The notes under the pieces: generated by a model
Told to the model about the DNA's origin: nothing
What the model saw: the letters and a program-made list of their open reading frames with translations, nothing else
Databases searched by the model: none
Shown: in pieces, positions 27,201 to 31,881 of the stretch
How the letters are laid out: every line of letters begins with the position of its first letter
Position numbering within the stretch: position 1 is the first letter of the stretch
Assembly: GCA_029907165.1 (NCBI GenBank)
Contig: JARYMK010000011.1
Location: forward strand, 1 to 34,121
Direction: 5' to 3'
Source of the DNA: Anaerolineae bacterium
Lineage (GTDB): Bacteria > Chloroflexota > Anaerolineae > DTLA01
DNA length: 34,121 nt
Made by a program: the position numbers and the translations under genes

Positions 27201-30200
27201 CGGCACAACGTCGGTGAACACCGCGCCCGTAACGGGCCGATTGCCCGTGTTGGTGATGATCACCGTGTAGCGGATGCGGTCGTTGGGCTCTAGCGGCGCG
27301 CCGCCGTCCAGGTCCTCGGAGACCTTGGTCGCGTACAGCGAGGACAGGTAGTAGATGGTGTCCTGCGTCGTGTTCGTCGTAACGACCACATCGTTGGCAT
27401 CCCAGTCGCCATCAGCATCGCTGTCGTAGCGGATTTGGGCCGCGTTTGTAACGACGGTGCCGTGGCTGAGCACGCCCACATCCATCGCCCAGGTCAGCGT
27501 CAGCGGCACGCCCACGGTGATGGGGCCGGTCCACTTCACCGAAGTCTCGTCAATGCCCCACGTGCCCCAGGGCTGGGTCGCCGTCCCAGGCTTGTAGGTG
27601 AGGCCCGGGAAGATGGGGTCGTAGAACTCAAAGTGCGACGGGATGTCCGGCTGGTCCATGTTGCCGATGTTGGTGATGACGACGGTGTAACTGATGACAT
27701 CGCCCGGCTGGAACACACCGCCGTCCAGGTCCAGCGACGTCTTGTGCGCCACGATGAGCGGCGCGCTCACCACCGTCCCGGACACATAGGGCGTGTAGGT
27801 GGTGCGGTTATTCGCCTTGTCGCCGTCGTCATCCCAGTACAGGCGGCCGCGGTTCTGGATGACCGTGCCGTTGGGGATGGCGTTATCCAGCACCACGTCA
27901 AACACGATGGTAACCGGCTGGTCCACCGGCAGCGGGCCGTTCCACAGGACGCGGCGGTTCACGCTGTCGTAGGTGGCCATGCCCGAAGAGGCGAACAACG
28001 TGCCGCTCACAAACGAGGTGTAGGTGGGCAAATCGTCGCGGATTTCGTTGCCGCCGTAGTCGCCTTGGTTCATGGTGCCGCTGTTGGTAACCACCAGCGT
28101 ATAGCGGACCTGGTCGCCTGGACGCAGCGGCGGCCCGTTGAGGTCCTGCATGGTCTTCGCGCCCGCCACGGCCGGCGCGCTGCTCACGGTGAACGTGGCC
28201 GGCGCGCTCGCCACGGGCGTCGCGTTCTCGGCGCACCAGACGCTGGCCATGTTGGTGATGACCGTCCCGTTATCCAGCGGGCGCGCCAGCGTGGCCCGGA
28301 AAGTAACCGTGATGGGCTGGCCGACGGGCGCATTGATGCCCGTGGCGATAAGCGGCGGCGTCCCGGGCGTCCCGCCAACCGACGCCGGCGCAATGGTTAC
28401 GCTCCCTGGCACGAACGTGAGCGAGACTGGCAGCGTGTCGCTGACGACGACGCCCGTCGCGGGGGCGTTGCCCGTGTTGGTCAGCACAATGGTGTACGTT
28501 ACCGGCTGGCCAGGCACGATGCTCCCGCTATGCGCCTGCTTGGTCAGCGTGAACTGCGGCGAACTGGTAACCGCATCCGACACCAGATTGGACTGCGCCA
28601 GCGTGTCGTTGCCGCCCACGCCATCACTATCGTAGAAGATGTAGGCCCGGTTGGTGATGGACGTGCCCACGGTGATGACGCTGTTCAAGTTCACGCGGAA
28701 CGCAAACGACGCCGAAGACCCCGCTGGCAAACTTATGCCCTCAATCCGTAGCACCGGGCTGGTGGAGACCAGCGTGCCGCCGCCGGGCACAGGGCCAGGG
28801 CTGTAGAACGTCGTGTTTGCGGGGATGGTGTCGGTCAGCACCATGCCGGTGGCGTTCATGTCGCCCGTGTTGGTGAACACGATCTCGTACCGCAGTTGAT
28901 CGCCCGGCTGAAGCGGTGCGCCGCCCGTCATGTCCGCCGAGGTCTTGGTAACCACGATATTGGGCGAGGCGGTAACCGTGCTAACAACGGCGTTGGTCTG
29001 CGCCGGGATGTCCAGCCCGTCGTAGTCGCCATCGCCATCGCTGTCGTAGCGCACCTCACCCGTGTTGGTAATCGTCAAGCCATTGGTCAGCGGCGTGTTC
29101 AACTGGATGGCAAAGGACAGGGTTACCGGCTGACCCACCAGCAAATCGCCATTCCAGCGGACGCGGTCGGTCGCGAAGGTGATGGTGCCACTGGACGCCG
29201 TGTGCGAGCCTGCCACATACGAGGCGTTGGTGAGCGGCAGGATATCCACGAACTCGTTGTGCGCCAGGTTGTAGTAATTCATGGTGCCGACGTTGGTCAT
29301 CACGACCGTGTAACTCAGCACGTCGCCCGGGCGCAGAGGTGCTCCACCCGTCATGTCGCGGGCCGACTTCGTGGCGACGACAAAGGGCGCGCTGACGACG
29401 GTATCCGTAACCGCCGAGGAAACCACCCACGTCATGGCCTCGGTACAGCGCGCGGCGGCTACGTTGGTGATGACCGTGCCATTCTGCAGCGGCTTGTTCA
29501 CCTTCACGTCATACCGCACGGTTACCGACCCGCCCATGCCGGGGACGGAAATCCCCGTGGCGATATTGGGCGGGGTGCCTGGCGTGCCGCCCGCCGACGC
29601 CGGCGAGATCACGACGCTGCCGGGGACAAAGGTGGTATTGGCGGGCAGCGTGTCGCTCACGACCGTGCCGGTCGCGTTGCCGTTGCCCGAGTTGGTCAGC
29701 GTGATGATGTAACGCAACGTGTCATCGGGGTTCAACGGAGGCGGGCTCTGATTTTGCGACGACTTGGTGATGGTCAGCGATGGGCTGCTGTGCACAGTCG
29801 TGTAGGCCGAAGCCGAAACCGGCGTGATGATCTGCGTGCACGTAACCGACGCGGTGTTGGTGATGGTCAGGCCGTTGGTCAAGGGGGCCTGCGACTGCAC
29901 CTCAAAGGTAACGGTAACCGCCTGGCCGGGGGCCAGGGTGTGGCCGGTCAGAATCCACGGCGGCGCGCCCACGCCCGCGATCTCCACGTCGGGCGTCAGC
30001 CGCGCGCGCACCAGGCTGGAGTGCTCGGAATCCCACAGCGTGGCGCGAGGCCCAACGGAAGGCAGGCCGTCGGGCAGCAGGTCGGTCAATTGCACGCTGC
30101 CGCCCACGTAGACAGTATTCGCCGGCACGGGGTCGTAGATGGACACGTTGTTGGCCGTGGTCGTGCCGGTGTTGGTAACCCGCACAGTGTAGGTGATGCG

Positions 30201-31181
30201 CTCGCCCGCCTCTACTACCGCGGGAACCGCCCGCTTCGTAATGACAAGGATGGGCGCTTGCAGCACGTCCGTAACCTGGGCGGTCGCCAGGGGCACAGCC
30301 CCGCTCTTGACCGTGGCCGTGTTGGTCATCAGCGTGCCACCCGACAGCGGCTGCAACACCAACGCCGACAAGCGCACCACCTTGCTCGCGCCCGCCTCCA
30401 CCACCAGGTTTGTCGTCATCACCGGAGGCGCGCCCAGCGCGGTGCCCTTGTCGTAGATTTCCACGTCGTCCACGTACATAATATCGCCGGTGCCCACCGC
30501 CGAGCCCGTGCGGAACCGAATCTTGAGGTTGGAGGCCTTGTATGGGGTCAGGTTCAGTTCCTCGGAGACGTACACATCCTGGGTGGAGCCGACGCTCCAG
30601 GACTTGACGGCGTTATGCCACGCGCCGCCATCATACACGTCCAGGTAGAACCAGTCGTTCGTTTCCACCGACCACAACTTGCGGATGAAGCGCAGCGTCG
30701 GCTGGATCATCGTGGAAGTGTTGGCGGGGCGCTCTACCGACTTGTCGGCCGCGCGGAGGCGCAGGCGGAAGCTGCCCGCATCGTCCTCAATGACGATGTC
30801 GCCGGTGTGGGGGCCGACGGCGTCGTTGGTCTCCACCCACGGGCCAGCCCAGTTGGCTGTGCCGGTGTTGTTGGACCAACTGACCACGTTGAAGTCGTCG
30901 GCATACGTCAGAGGCGAGGCCGCCACGGCGCTACCGGCGACGTATTGCACCTGCGACGGGAGGTCGTCGCGCACCTCCAGCGTTACCGGGGCCGGGTCCG
31001 TGTTCGTGATCCGAATGGTGTATTGGATGACCTGGCCCGGCACGGCCATCCCTCCGGCACTGGAGGTCTTGGTCAGCAGCACGCCGGGAGCCGCATGGGC
31101 AGGGTGAATCGCCAATCCCATCCCGACCGCCAGCGCAAGCGCTACGAGCACCACTACGCCCAACCATGTTGCCTTCCTCAT
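14868..31181 (-). CDS. Giant secreted DUF11-repeat surface protein (5437 residues, 34 repeats)
   Basis: The signal peptide covers residues 1-30 (cleavage after AHA). Then come 34 Ig-like DUF11 repeats (about 34-5315, roughly 120-150 residues each without inserts). Typical blocks are K-T-S-x-D-x-N-G, Y-T-I-x-x-T-N-T-G, D-T-x-P-A-N-T-T-Y-V-P-G-S and P-L-P-N-G-T-x-I-T-N. Five repeats contain an extra ~155-residue jelly-roll-like module. The C-terminal 122 residues (5316-5437) look like a fibronectin-type domain (VELEWRTATEINNRGFNVYRG) and end in SLRLPSVWR. The chain has no catalytic domain or membrane anchor. The ATG at 31181 is fixed by AAGGAGG at 31188-31194; a longer frame to 31214 is rejected. 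It is the first gene of the operon with the C25 peptidase and VPKTG stub. A long adhesive or structural surface fibre is likely; the binding target is unknown. Confidence 0.93.
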   Translation of the reverse strand: MRKATWLGVVVLVALALAVGMGLAIHPAHAAPGVLLTKTSSAGGMAVPGQVIQYTIRITNTDPAPVTLEVRDDLPSQVQYVAGSAVAASPLTYADDFNVVSWSNNTGTANWAGPWVETNDAVGPHTGDIVIEDDAGSFRLRLRAADKSVERPANTSTMIQPTLRFIRKLWSVETNDWFYLDVYDGGAWHNAVKSWSVGSTQDVYVSEELNLTPYKASNLKIRFRTGSAVGTGDIMYVDDVEIYDKGTALGAPPVMTTNLVVEAGASKVVRLSALVLQPLSGGTLMTNTATVKSGAVPLATAQVTDVLQAPILVITKRAVPAVVEAGERITYTVRVTNTGTTTANNVSIYDPVPANTVYVGGSVQLTDLLPDGLPSVGPRATLWDSEHSSLVRARLTPDVEIAGVGAPPWILTGHTLAPGQAVTVTFEVQSQAPLTNGLTITNTASVTCTQIITPVSASAYTTVHSSPSLTITKSSQNQSPPPLNPDDTLRYIITLTNSGNGNATGTVVSDTLPANTTFVPGSVVISPASAGGTPGTPPNIATGISVPGMGGSVTVRYDVKVNKPLQNGTVITNVAAARCTEAMTWVVSSAVTDTVVSAPFVVATKSARDMTGGAPLRPGDVLSYTVVMTNVGTMNYYNLAHNEFVDILPLTNASYVAGSHTASSGTITFATDRVRWNGDLLVGQPVTLSFAIQLNTPLTNGLTITNTGEVRYDSDGDGDYDGLDIPAQTNAVVSTVTASPNIVVTKTSADMTGGAPLQPGDQLRYEIVFTNTGDMNATGMVLTDTIPANTTFYSPGPVPGGGTLVSTSPVLRIEGISLPAGSSASFAFRVNLNSVITVGTSITNRAYIFYDSDGVGGNDTLAQSNLVSDAVTSSPQFTLTKQAHSGSIVPGQPVTYTIVLTNTGNAPATGVVVSDTLPVSLTFVPGSVTIAPASVGGTPGTPPLIATGINAPVGQPITVTFRATLARPLDNGTVITNMASVWCAENATPVASAPATFTVSSAPAVAGAKTMQDLNGPPLRPGDQVRYTLVVTNSGTMNQGDYGGNEIRDDLPTYTSFVSGTLFASSGMATYDSVNRRVLWNGPLPVDQPVTIVFDVVLDNAIPNGTVIQNRGRLYWDDDGDKANNRTTYTPYVSGTVVSAPLIVAHKTSLDLDGGVFQPGDVISYTVVITNIGNMDQPDIPSHFEFYDPIFPGLTYKPGTATQPWGTWGIDETSVKWTGPITVGVPLTLTWAMDVGVLSHGTVVTNAAQIRYDSDADGDWDANDVVVTTNTTQDTIYYLSSLYATKVSEDLDGGAPLEPNDRIRYTVIITNTGNRPVTGAVFTDVVPANTTFLNVPTIPGGAVNESTPSQVKISNISIPANGGSVTIQFRVRVNLPLWDGTVISNQGYVRYDRDGLGDYEMIPTDDPRTPALNDPTRDMVTAAPALAVSKIAQDMNGGNLRPGDVLSYTIVITNTGTENAINVAVTDAVPANTTYVPGSVTRVPASAGGTLGTPPNLVSGMVITAQTSVTLTMAVQLNSPLPNGTVITNTATVSADRLTPVTATVTNTVTSAPIGNVAKTGTDVNGGNVVPGDRLNFQVVLWNTGDMNQGDNASDEFWDVLSPYVTLVPGTLAATSGTATYNSGAHRIEWNGPVNVGQPVTITYSADVNLPLNNGTNVQNTAYFTYDSNGDNVNDTTVTSSKNFTVVSAPFVVAHKSSLDVNGYPLRPGDIISYTVVLTNVGTMDYLNLGQNEFDDVLPLANATFLPASLWASSGTIGHSGGTVVVWNGNLLVGQPVTLKFAIQLNTPLANGTNIVNQGACWYDSNGDGAYGPGDTPSYTNVVTDTVTSAAVIEITKYSEDMTGGAPLQPGDELRYTINFTNTGDMDAVDMVLTDTIPAHTSFSVSGALPGGGVLVSTSPVLRIEGIDLAAGASAQYRFRVLLDSVIPVGTSITNRAYILYDADGNGSMESLRQSNETRDPVTSAPVLAITKSATDLNGAPLVPGDTLRYTLVVSNTGNAPAENTVISDTLPANTTWADNITISPPSAGGTPGTPPNIVTGLTVPVGTPVTVTFNVTVNRPTANGTVIRNRADVSAVGAPTPVLSNQVSRTVSAPVFDIRKVSEPMTVTPGSLMTYTLYITNTGPVAANDLGIVDNLSPYVTYVPGSAGLKVPTVYADDFESNTYSGSTGNTPWGSNWLEYNDDGSSSTGSIRLVSETGSRRLRMQGDGVNELYAYRQADISKFVSPRVEFDAKAVSLEAGNQFEFRVWDGAWHTVYSWTGPLSESAYVTRSFDVSAYKGGGFYIGFWASSANDASDYLYVDNVRVYDAGTPLNPPPNLATGLTLGAGEAITVTFNVTATSPLTNGLSIVNEAGVYCYELPTPQYTTATSVVNSSVSLAATKTSIDLNGGDVTPGDTLRYQVVLTATGSGIATNTSIVDPLPANTTWQNNVVVTPPGGVAGSPPNVLISLSVPGGSTVTVTYDVRVNAPLAEGTIITNTATISSPNIPASLASTVTDTVHTAALSISKAADPSPIVAGGVVTYIITVRNTGTTTATNVMVTDTLPPEVAYIPGSTSIASAFVFADDFGSGDYSGSTGTQPWTGAWTESPADGGPLSGDITVVSESGSLRLHVSGTSKTIRRQADIRSMFYPVLEFDRKLVGLESGDTFTLELYNGSTWTTVRSWNGPADESGYTHEVVDLGGYKASNFRLRFGSGPANATDDHLYVDNVIIYDTGVPGNAPPVLTDTLSIGPGMAMNVSFQGNVASPLDNGSTITNRAGASSQQTPTPVLAQLVSTVSSAPDVQITKTSFDPSGYPLRPNEVLNYTIVLNNTGTMNQRDNPGHELVDVIPTNTTYVPGSLFYTSGTGVYNAGMNRIEWNGAVNVGQPVTVSFSVRTNPLLVNGTPIYNLAVLSYDTDGNNTNDGTRSSPIIDIVTSAPFVVAHKTSLDVNGAPLRPGDVISYTVVFTNAGDMDQLDKPGAEFLDDIPANTTYVPGSAWASAGSVSYNGTYNRIAWNGNLPVGVPVTVKFAVQTNNPLPNGTAIVNTGRAFYDADGDGTTNEAVALAGPITDTITSAPRIEITKAAVDLNGAPLEPGDVLAYDITITNSGNMNAVGMVFTDTIPANTSYLSVENLPAGAVLAATSPELRITNLTVNAGTTVTFRLNVTLALPLPNGTVISNQGMLAYDADGNGSNESLAPTDDPSTPAINDPTVRTVVSGPVLVVTKTSSDLNGAPLGPSDVLQYQVVIRNDGKANATGVVVSDTVPANTTWQDAVTINPPSAGGVIGAPPLIVSGMTIAAQQSVTLTYNVQVQPGVVDGTPIVNRVQVQCAEDPTWRTAVLTDTAYAPVLAISKTGVPNPVEAGAVLTYTILVSNTGGYPTGNVSLADTLPAQVAYVPGSTLLAVMTTYADDFESATYTGNTGTHPWATNWVETAGDGGALAGDVGVVTEGGSRRLHVGGTSMFAWRQADLTPFLKPTLKFDRKLVSLDVAGDYFRVEVWNGVAWTPLQTWTGPANDAAYTTETFDLSPFIVSGARIRFRSGPSNSADDHLYVDNVMIYDAGVPGGAPPVLATGLTLQPRTTLRATFQVQVNSPLPNGTTLVNTASVTSQHFPTPIVATTMNTVRSAPDIQVDKTSLDVNGGLLSPYDVLRYQVVIRNAGNADATNVNLTDELPPYTTWVGNVSITPVSAGGIPGTPPNVATGMTVRSGETVTVTFEVRVMRPVMDGTAIVNTASVSSLQAPGPFTDTITDTVHSPTLLIGKSGTPQPVEAGGLVTYTIAITNSGTLTATGVVVSDTLPPQITYVPGSSTWRLGATYADTFSIYSYAENDGTVNWTSNWVEQNDDGLPTSGHVGMVWDAGSLRLMVQNVNRAIWRQANINYFYNPKLRFDRRIVGLEAGKAFYLDVYNGTTWQVAQTWFGPLDEAAYSTIVVDLSAYKSTATRIRFRAGTTLDAADTMYVDNVEIYDEAQAGGSPGSLVSGATIPPGASLVVQLTGRVASPLSNGATLPNTGWVRCTEWPDAVSSTFNSRVHSTTVLQITKASQDVNGGDLQPGDVLRYRLTVENVGTQNQADNPGNELADLIPMHTTYVPGSATATSGVVIYNAGTNRVEWNGAVNVGTPVQITFDVQVNNGLANGTVIANRATAYYDANGDGSNEATVDSNTTEDIVVSRVTIVATKISEDLDGGLLEPGDTLRYTIGITNTGSMDQPNSPAHEFLDELPAHTHYVPGSLSATSGTALFVDGTTVQWDGVLPAGGSVTIRFSVTVDEGTPNNTIISNQGWVFYDSNGDGSVDERDTPKVTDDPRVPGPDNPTEDRVGHAPLLQATKVSVDQNGGFLEPGDILFYTIMLHNIGNAPLVNNVDPEFLDNIPANTTYIVGSASATIGSVTLNPTNTQLRWDGTLNPSQATAITFQVRVNSPLAHMTRICNQGTVYYDGDGNGTNESTVPTDDPRTSEKDDPTCDTVVSGPILSVRKTSEDVDGGQLLPRDMLRYTITFTNTGNDAANNVTISDTLPAEVTWFDSVTVNPPSAGGTPGMPPTVISGLTVPSGQTVTVSYLVRVNTPLPNGTVITNTAAVTADRIPDPITATVTNVVSSDHILALTKTGSPKPVAAGDLLTYVIGYEVIGDEPAPLAVITDRVPANTEFVGASGGVTPVGGVLVWNLGTLPAPATGEVTFTVRVNTPLPRGTAIANTAYFRDQDGRSASATDTTLVTSDHTLALSKLDLVDPVQAGELLTYTLTVEVTGNEPATNVIVSDGIPAGTTFHSASGGTSIESPPVGQPGMVRWTLASVSPGEPAVVTLTVRVDTSVPNGTSILNWASALDAQGKGASASASTLVENTDVSIAKAVEPATVKSGDVITYTLGYVNAGPAAALNVRITDTLPSGLTFGGVVHAEPGMVGPSQVGQDLIWSVGTLPSGATGTLVFTATVNPTGETERTLTNVAAIGTSTAERNYGNNTSSASNTLRQQINVRVIKQSSAAGFVQPGAEIQYSVTVQNIGDGPISGLTISDTVPANTTFVPGSIVLDPPGAGTPGFTPPTLASSVSIPLGGSVTARYRVRVAAPLPNNTPIINTAEAMGGGLPAPVQASITDLVQSSHTLSLLKVDTPDPVQAGGLLTYTIQYQVMGNEPANGVVLTDTLPANVTVQSISNGGIRSGNQIVWNLGNLTPPATGSVVVVVRVNSPLPNGTVLVNRAVIADAQGVTASATASTTVQSAPAFRVSKLAPATVRAGDILTYTIVFTNVGNAYAMSVVITDRIPANTEWHSGGHSHTATEVRWNVASMAPGVTGYAVFSVRVLPDTPVGTVILNSQYGVRSAELPATTFGSPLGVTVAPPTGITLEYFLLRRIGPAVELEWRTATEINNRGFNVYRGTTDNFEEAVRLNSDLIPGQGRGLAGGATYTFTDTGVEPGSTYYYWLEDIDLYGNVQTRVLRSIGVYTYIPDEARRYSLRLPSVWR
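19332..19793 (-). repeat. Inserted jelly-roll-like module 5 (in repeat 24)
   Basis: Residues 3797-3950. It opens YADTF rather than YADDF, has FDRRIVGLEAG and LDVYNGTTW, and ends MYVDNVEIYDEAQ. The host repeat resumes with GGSPGSL. It is the superblock counterpart of module 3. Confidence 0.75.
20553..21017 (-). repeat. Inserted jelly-roll-like module 4 (in repeat 22)
   Basis: Residues 3389-3543, most like module 3: YADDFESATYTG at the start, FDRKLVSLDVAGD and VEVWNGVAW in the middle, LYVDNVMIYDAGV at the end. The host repeat resumes with GGAPPVL. It is the superblock counterpart of module 2. Confidence 0.75.
23034..23495 (-). repeat. Inserted jelly-roll-like module 3 (in repeat 17)
   Basis: Residues 2563-2716. 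FADDFGSGDYSG opens it, FDRKLVGLESGD and LELYNGSTW are central, and LYVDNVIIYDTGV closes it. The host repeat resumes with GNAPPVL. It is separated from module 2 by one plain repeat. Confidence 0.75.
24249..24716 (-). repeat. Inserted jelly-roll-like module 2 (in repeat 15)
   Basis: Residues 2156-2311, the same outline as module 1: YADDFESNTYSG at the start, FDAKAVSLEAG in the middle, LYVDNVRVYDAGT at the end. The host repeat continues with NPPPNL. The first half carries WGSNWLEYNDDG, matching the Trp-rich turn of the other modules. Confidence 0.75.
30441..30905 (-). repeat. Inserted jelly-roll-like module 1 (in repeat 1)
   Basis: Residues 93-247. It starts with TYADDF, contains LRFIRKLWS and LDVYDGGAWH, and ends MYVDDVEIYDKGT. 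It interrupts repeat 1 after YVAGS; the repeat resumes with GAPPV. The pattern of a Y-x-D-[DN]-V-x-I-Y-D end strand is typical of MAM- or carbohydrate-binding-type sandwiches. Confidence 0.75.
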
Positions 31182-31440
31182 GACAGGCCTCCTTGTACGC
31201 ACTGGTCTGCGCATAGGCCAAAACGAAGCCGCAGCGCTTTCCGCTGGACTTCCCGCCCATGCACGAACTCGCGCCTCCGTGCCTCGGCGCCTTCTTCAGT
31301 TGTCGGTATTCGTTTCGTGGAAACAAGCGGCGGGGTGCCACCTTCTCGCCCATGCGCCAACCGCCCTTCTCGCGCTGAAAGGCGTCCGGCCCAACCGCAT
31401 GGTGCGAAAAGGCCCCGGAGTATCAGACTCCTCTTTACGT
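31182..31440 (-). promoter_or_regulatory. Long leader of the giant protein gene, with an internal direct repeat
   Basis: About 255 bases lie between the expected transcription start and the ATG. The leader holds several GC-rich inverted repeats and a 14-base direct repeat, GCATGGGCGAGAAG, with copies at 31342-31355 and 31249-31262 (one mismatch, 93 bases apart). I recognise no known riboswitch in it. Part of it (GCCGAGGCACGGAGGCGCG) resembles low-complexity repeats scattered between genes in some genomes. It carries the ribosome site AAGGAGG at 31188-31194. Confidence 0.5.
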
Positions 31441-31445
31441 TATGT

Positions 31446-31487
31446 ATTATACAACCGTTTTCTAGCACTTGTCAATAACCTTGTCAA
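31446..31487 (-). promoter_or_regulatory. Promoter of the giant protein operon, with tandem TTGACA boxes
   Basis: Minus strand: TTGACA (31475-31470), 18-base spacer, TATAAT (31451-31446), both exact consensus. A second TTGACA lies twelve bases further upstream (31487-31482). Transcription should start near 31439. Confidence 0.8.
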
Positions 31488-31775
31488 CTTGCCTGCCAAG
31501 TGCCCGCCTCGCGCCGCCCCCACGGGTACAGACCCTGCGGCGCGGTGCCCGGCGGCATGCCCCACCGTCGGGAGGTGCACGACTCCCACATGCATCGTGC
31601 AATTTCTGTACCAGCAGCCGAGCAGATTGAAAAGCGTGGGGAGGCGGGTTACGTCATCCCAAGATCTGCGCCACACCCTGCCATGCTTCGTCTCTGGACA
31701 ACCTCTTGTTCAGACACACATTCCAGAAACGCCTGGGGTACACTCACTCGCTGAACGAGTAACAAGTGCAGGGCA
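31488..31775. other. Gene-free region between divergent promoters
   Basis: No supported gene. It holds ACTCG-CTGAA-CGAGT, an inverted repeat at 31746-31760 just upstream of the promoter at 31776. Short frames here lack ribosome sites. Confidence 0.45.
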
Positions 31776-31804
31776 TTGACAAGAGCAGGGACCTGGGGTA
31801 CCAT
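31776..31804 (+). promoter_or_regulatory. Candidate promoter of the membrane protein gene
   Basis: TTGACA (31776-31781), 17-base spacer, TACCAT (31799-31804), about 78 bases before the start codon at 31882. The -35 is consensus; the -10 has only the key T, A and T. Confidence 0.5.
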
Positions 31805-31881
31805 TGACTTGACCCAGCCATCACCCTGGTCCAGGAACCCATAGCAAGCACAGGCTTCCGGCCATCGGGGGAGTCTCCCAG

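Larger units (their letters stand above)
15237..31085 (-). repeat. Array of 34 DUF11-type repeats (protein repeat region)
   Basis: By eye the chain splits into 34 repeats. Main subclasses: P (loop with SAGGTPGTPP), W (R-x-x-W-N-G...V-G-x-P-V-T, and an extra acidic loop before D-x-L-P), S (TSP-x-L-R-I), and M (repeat carrying an inserted module). The order from repeat 3 is P W S P W W S P W W S P M P M W W S P M P M W W W P, then shorter, more divergent repeats 29-34. Codon-level identity between copies is low, so the array is old. Confidence 0.85.

Noticed and set aside
15237-31085. Regular spacing of similar segments as a CRISPR or satellite array
   Set aside because: The period is about 400 bases, copies are diverged at DNA level, and all lie in one coding frame with DUF11 motifs.
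31182-31440. Leader of the giant gene as a c-di-GMP riboswitch
   Set aside because: I looked for the conserved cores of the known classes and did not find them.
31178-31468. Short minus-strand frames in the leader of the giant gene
   Set aside because: They have no ribosome sites and Arg-rich translations; the region is better explained as an untranslated leader or a repeat remnant.
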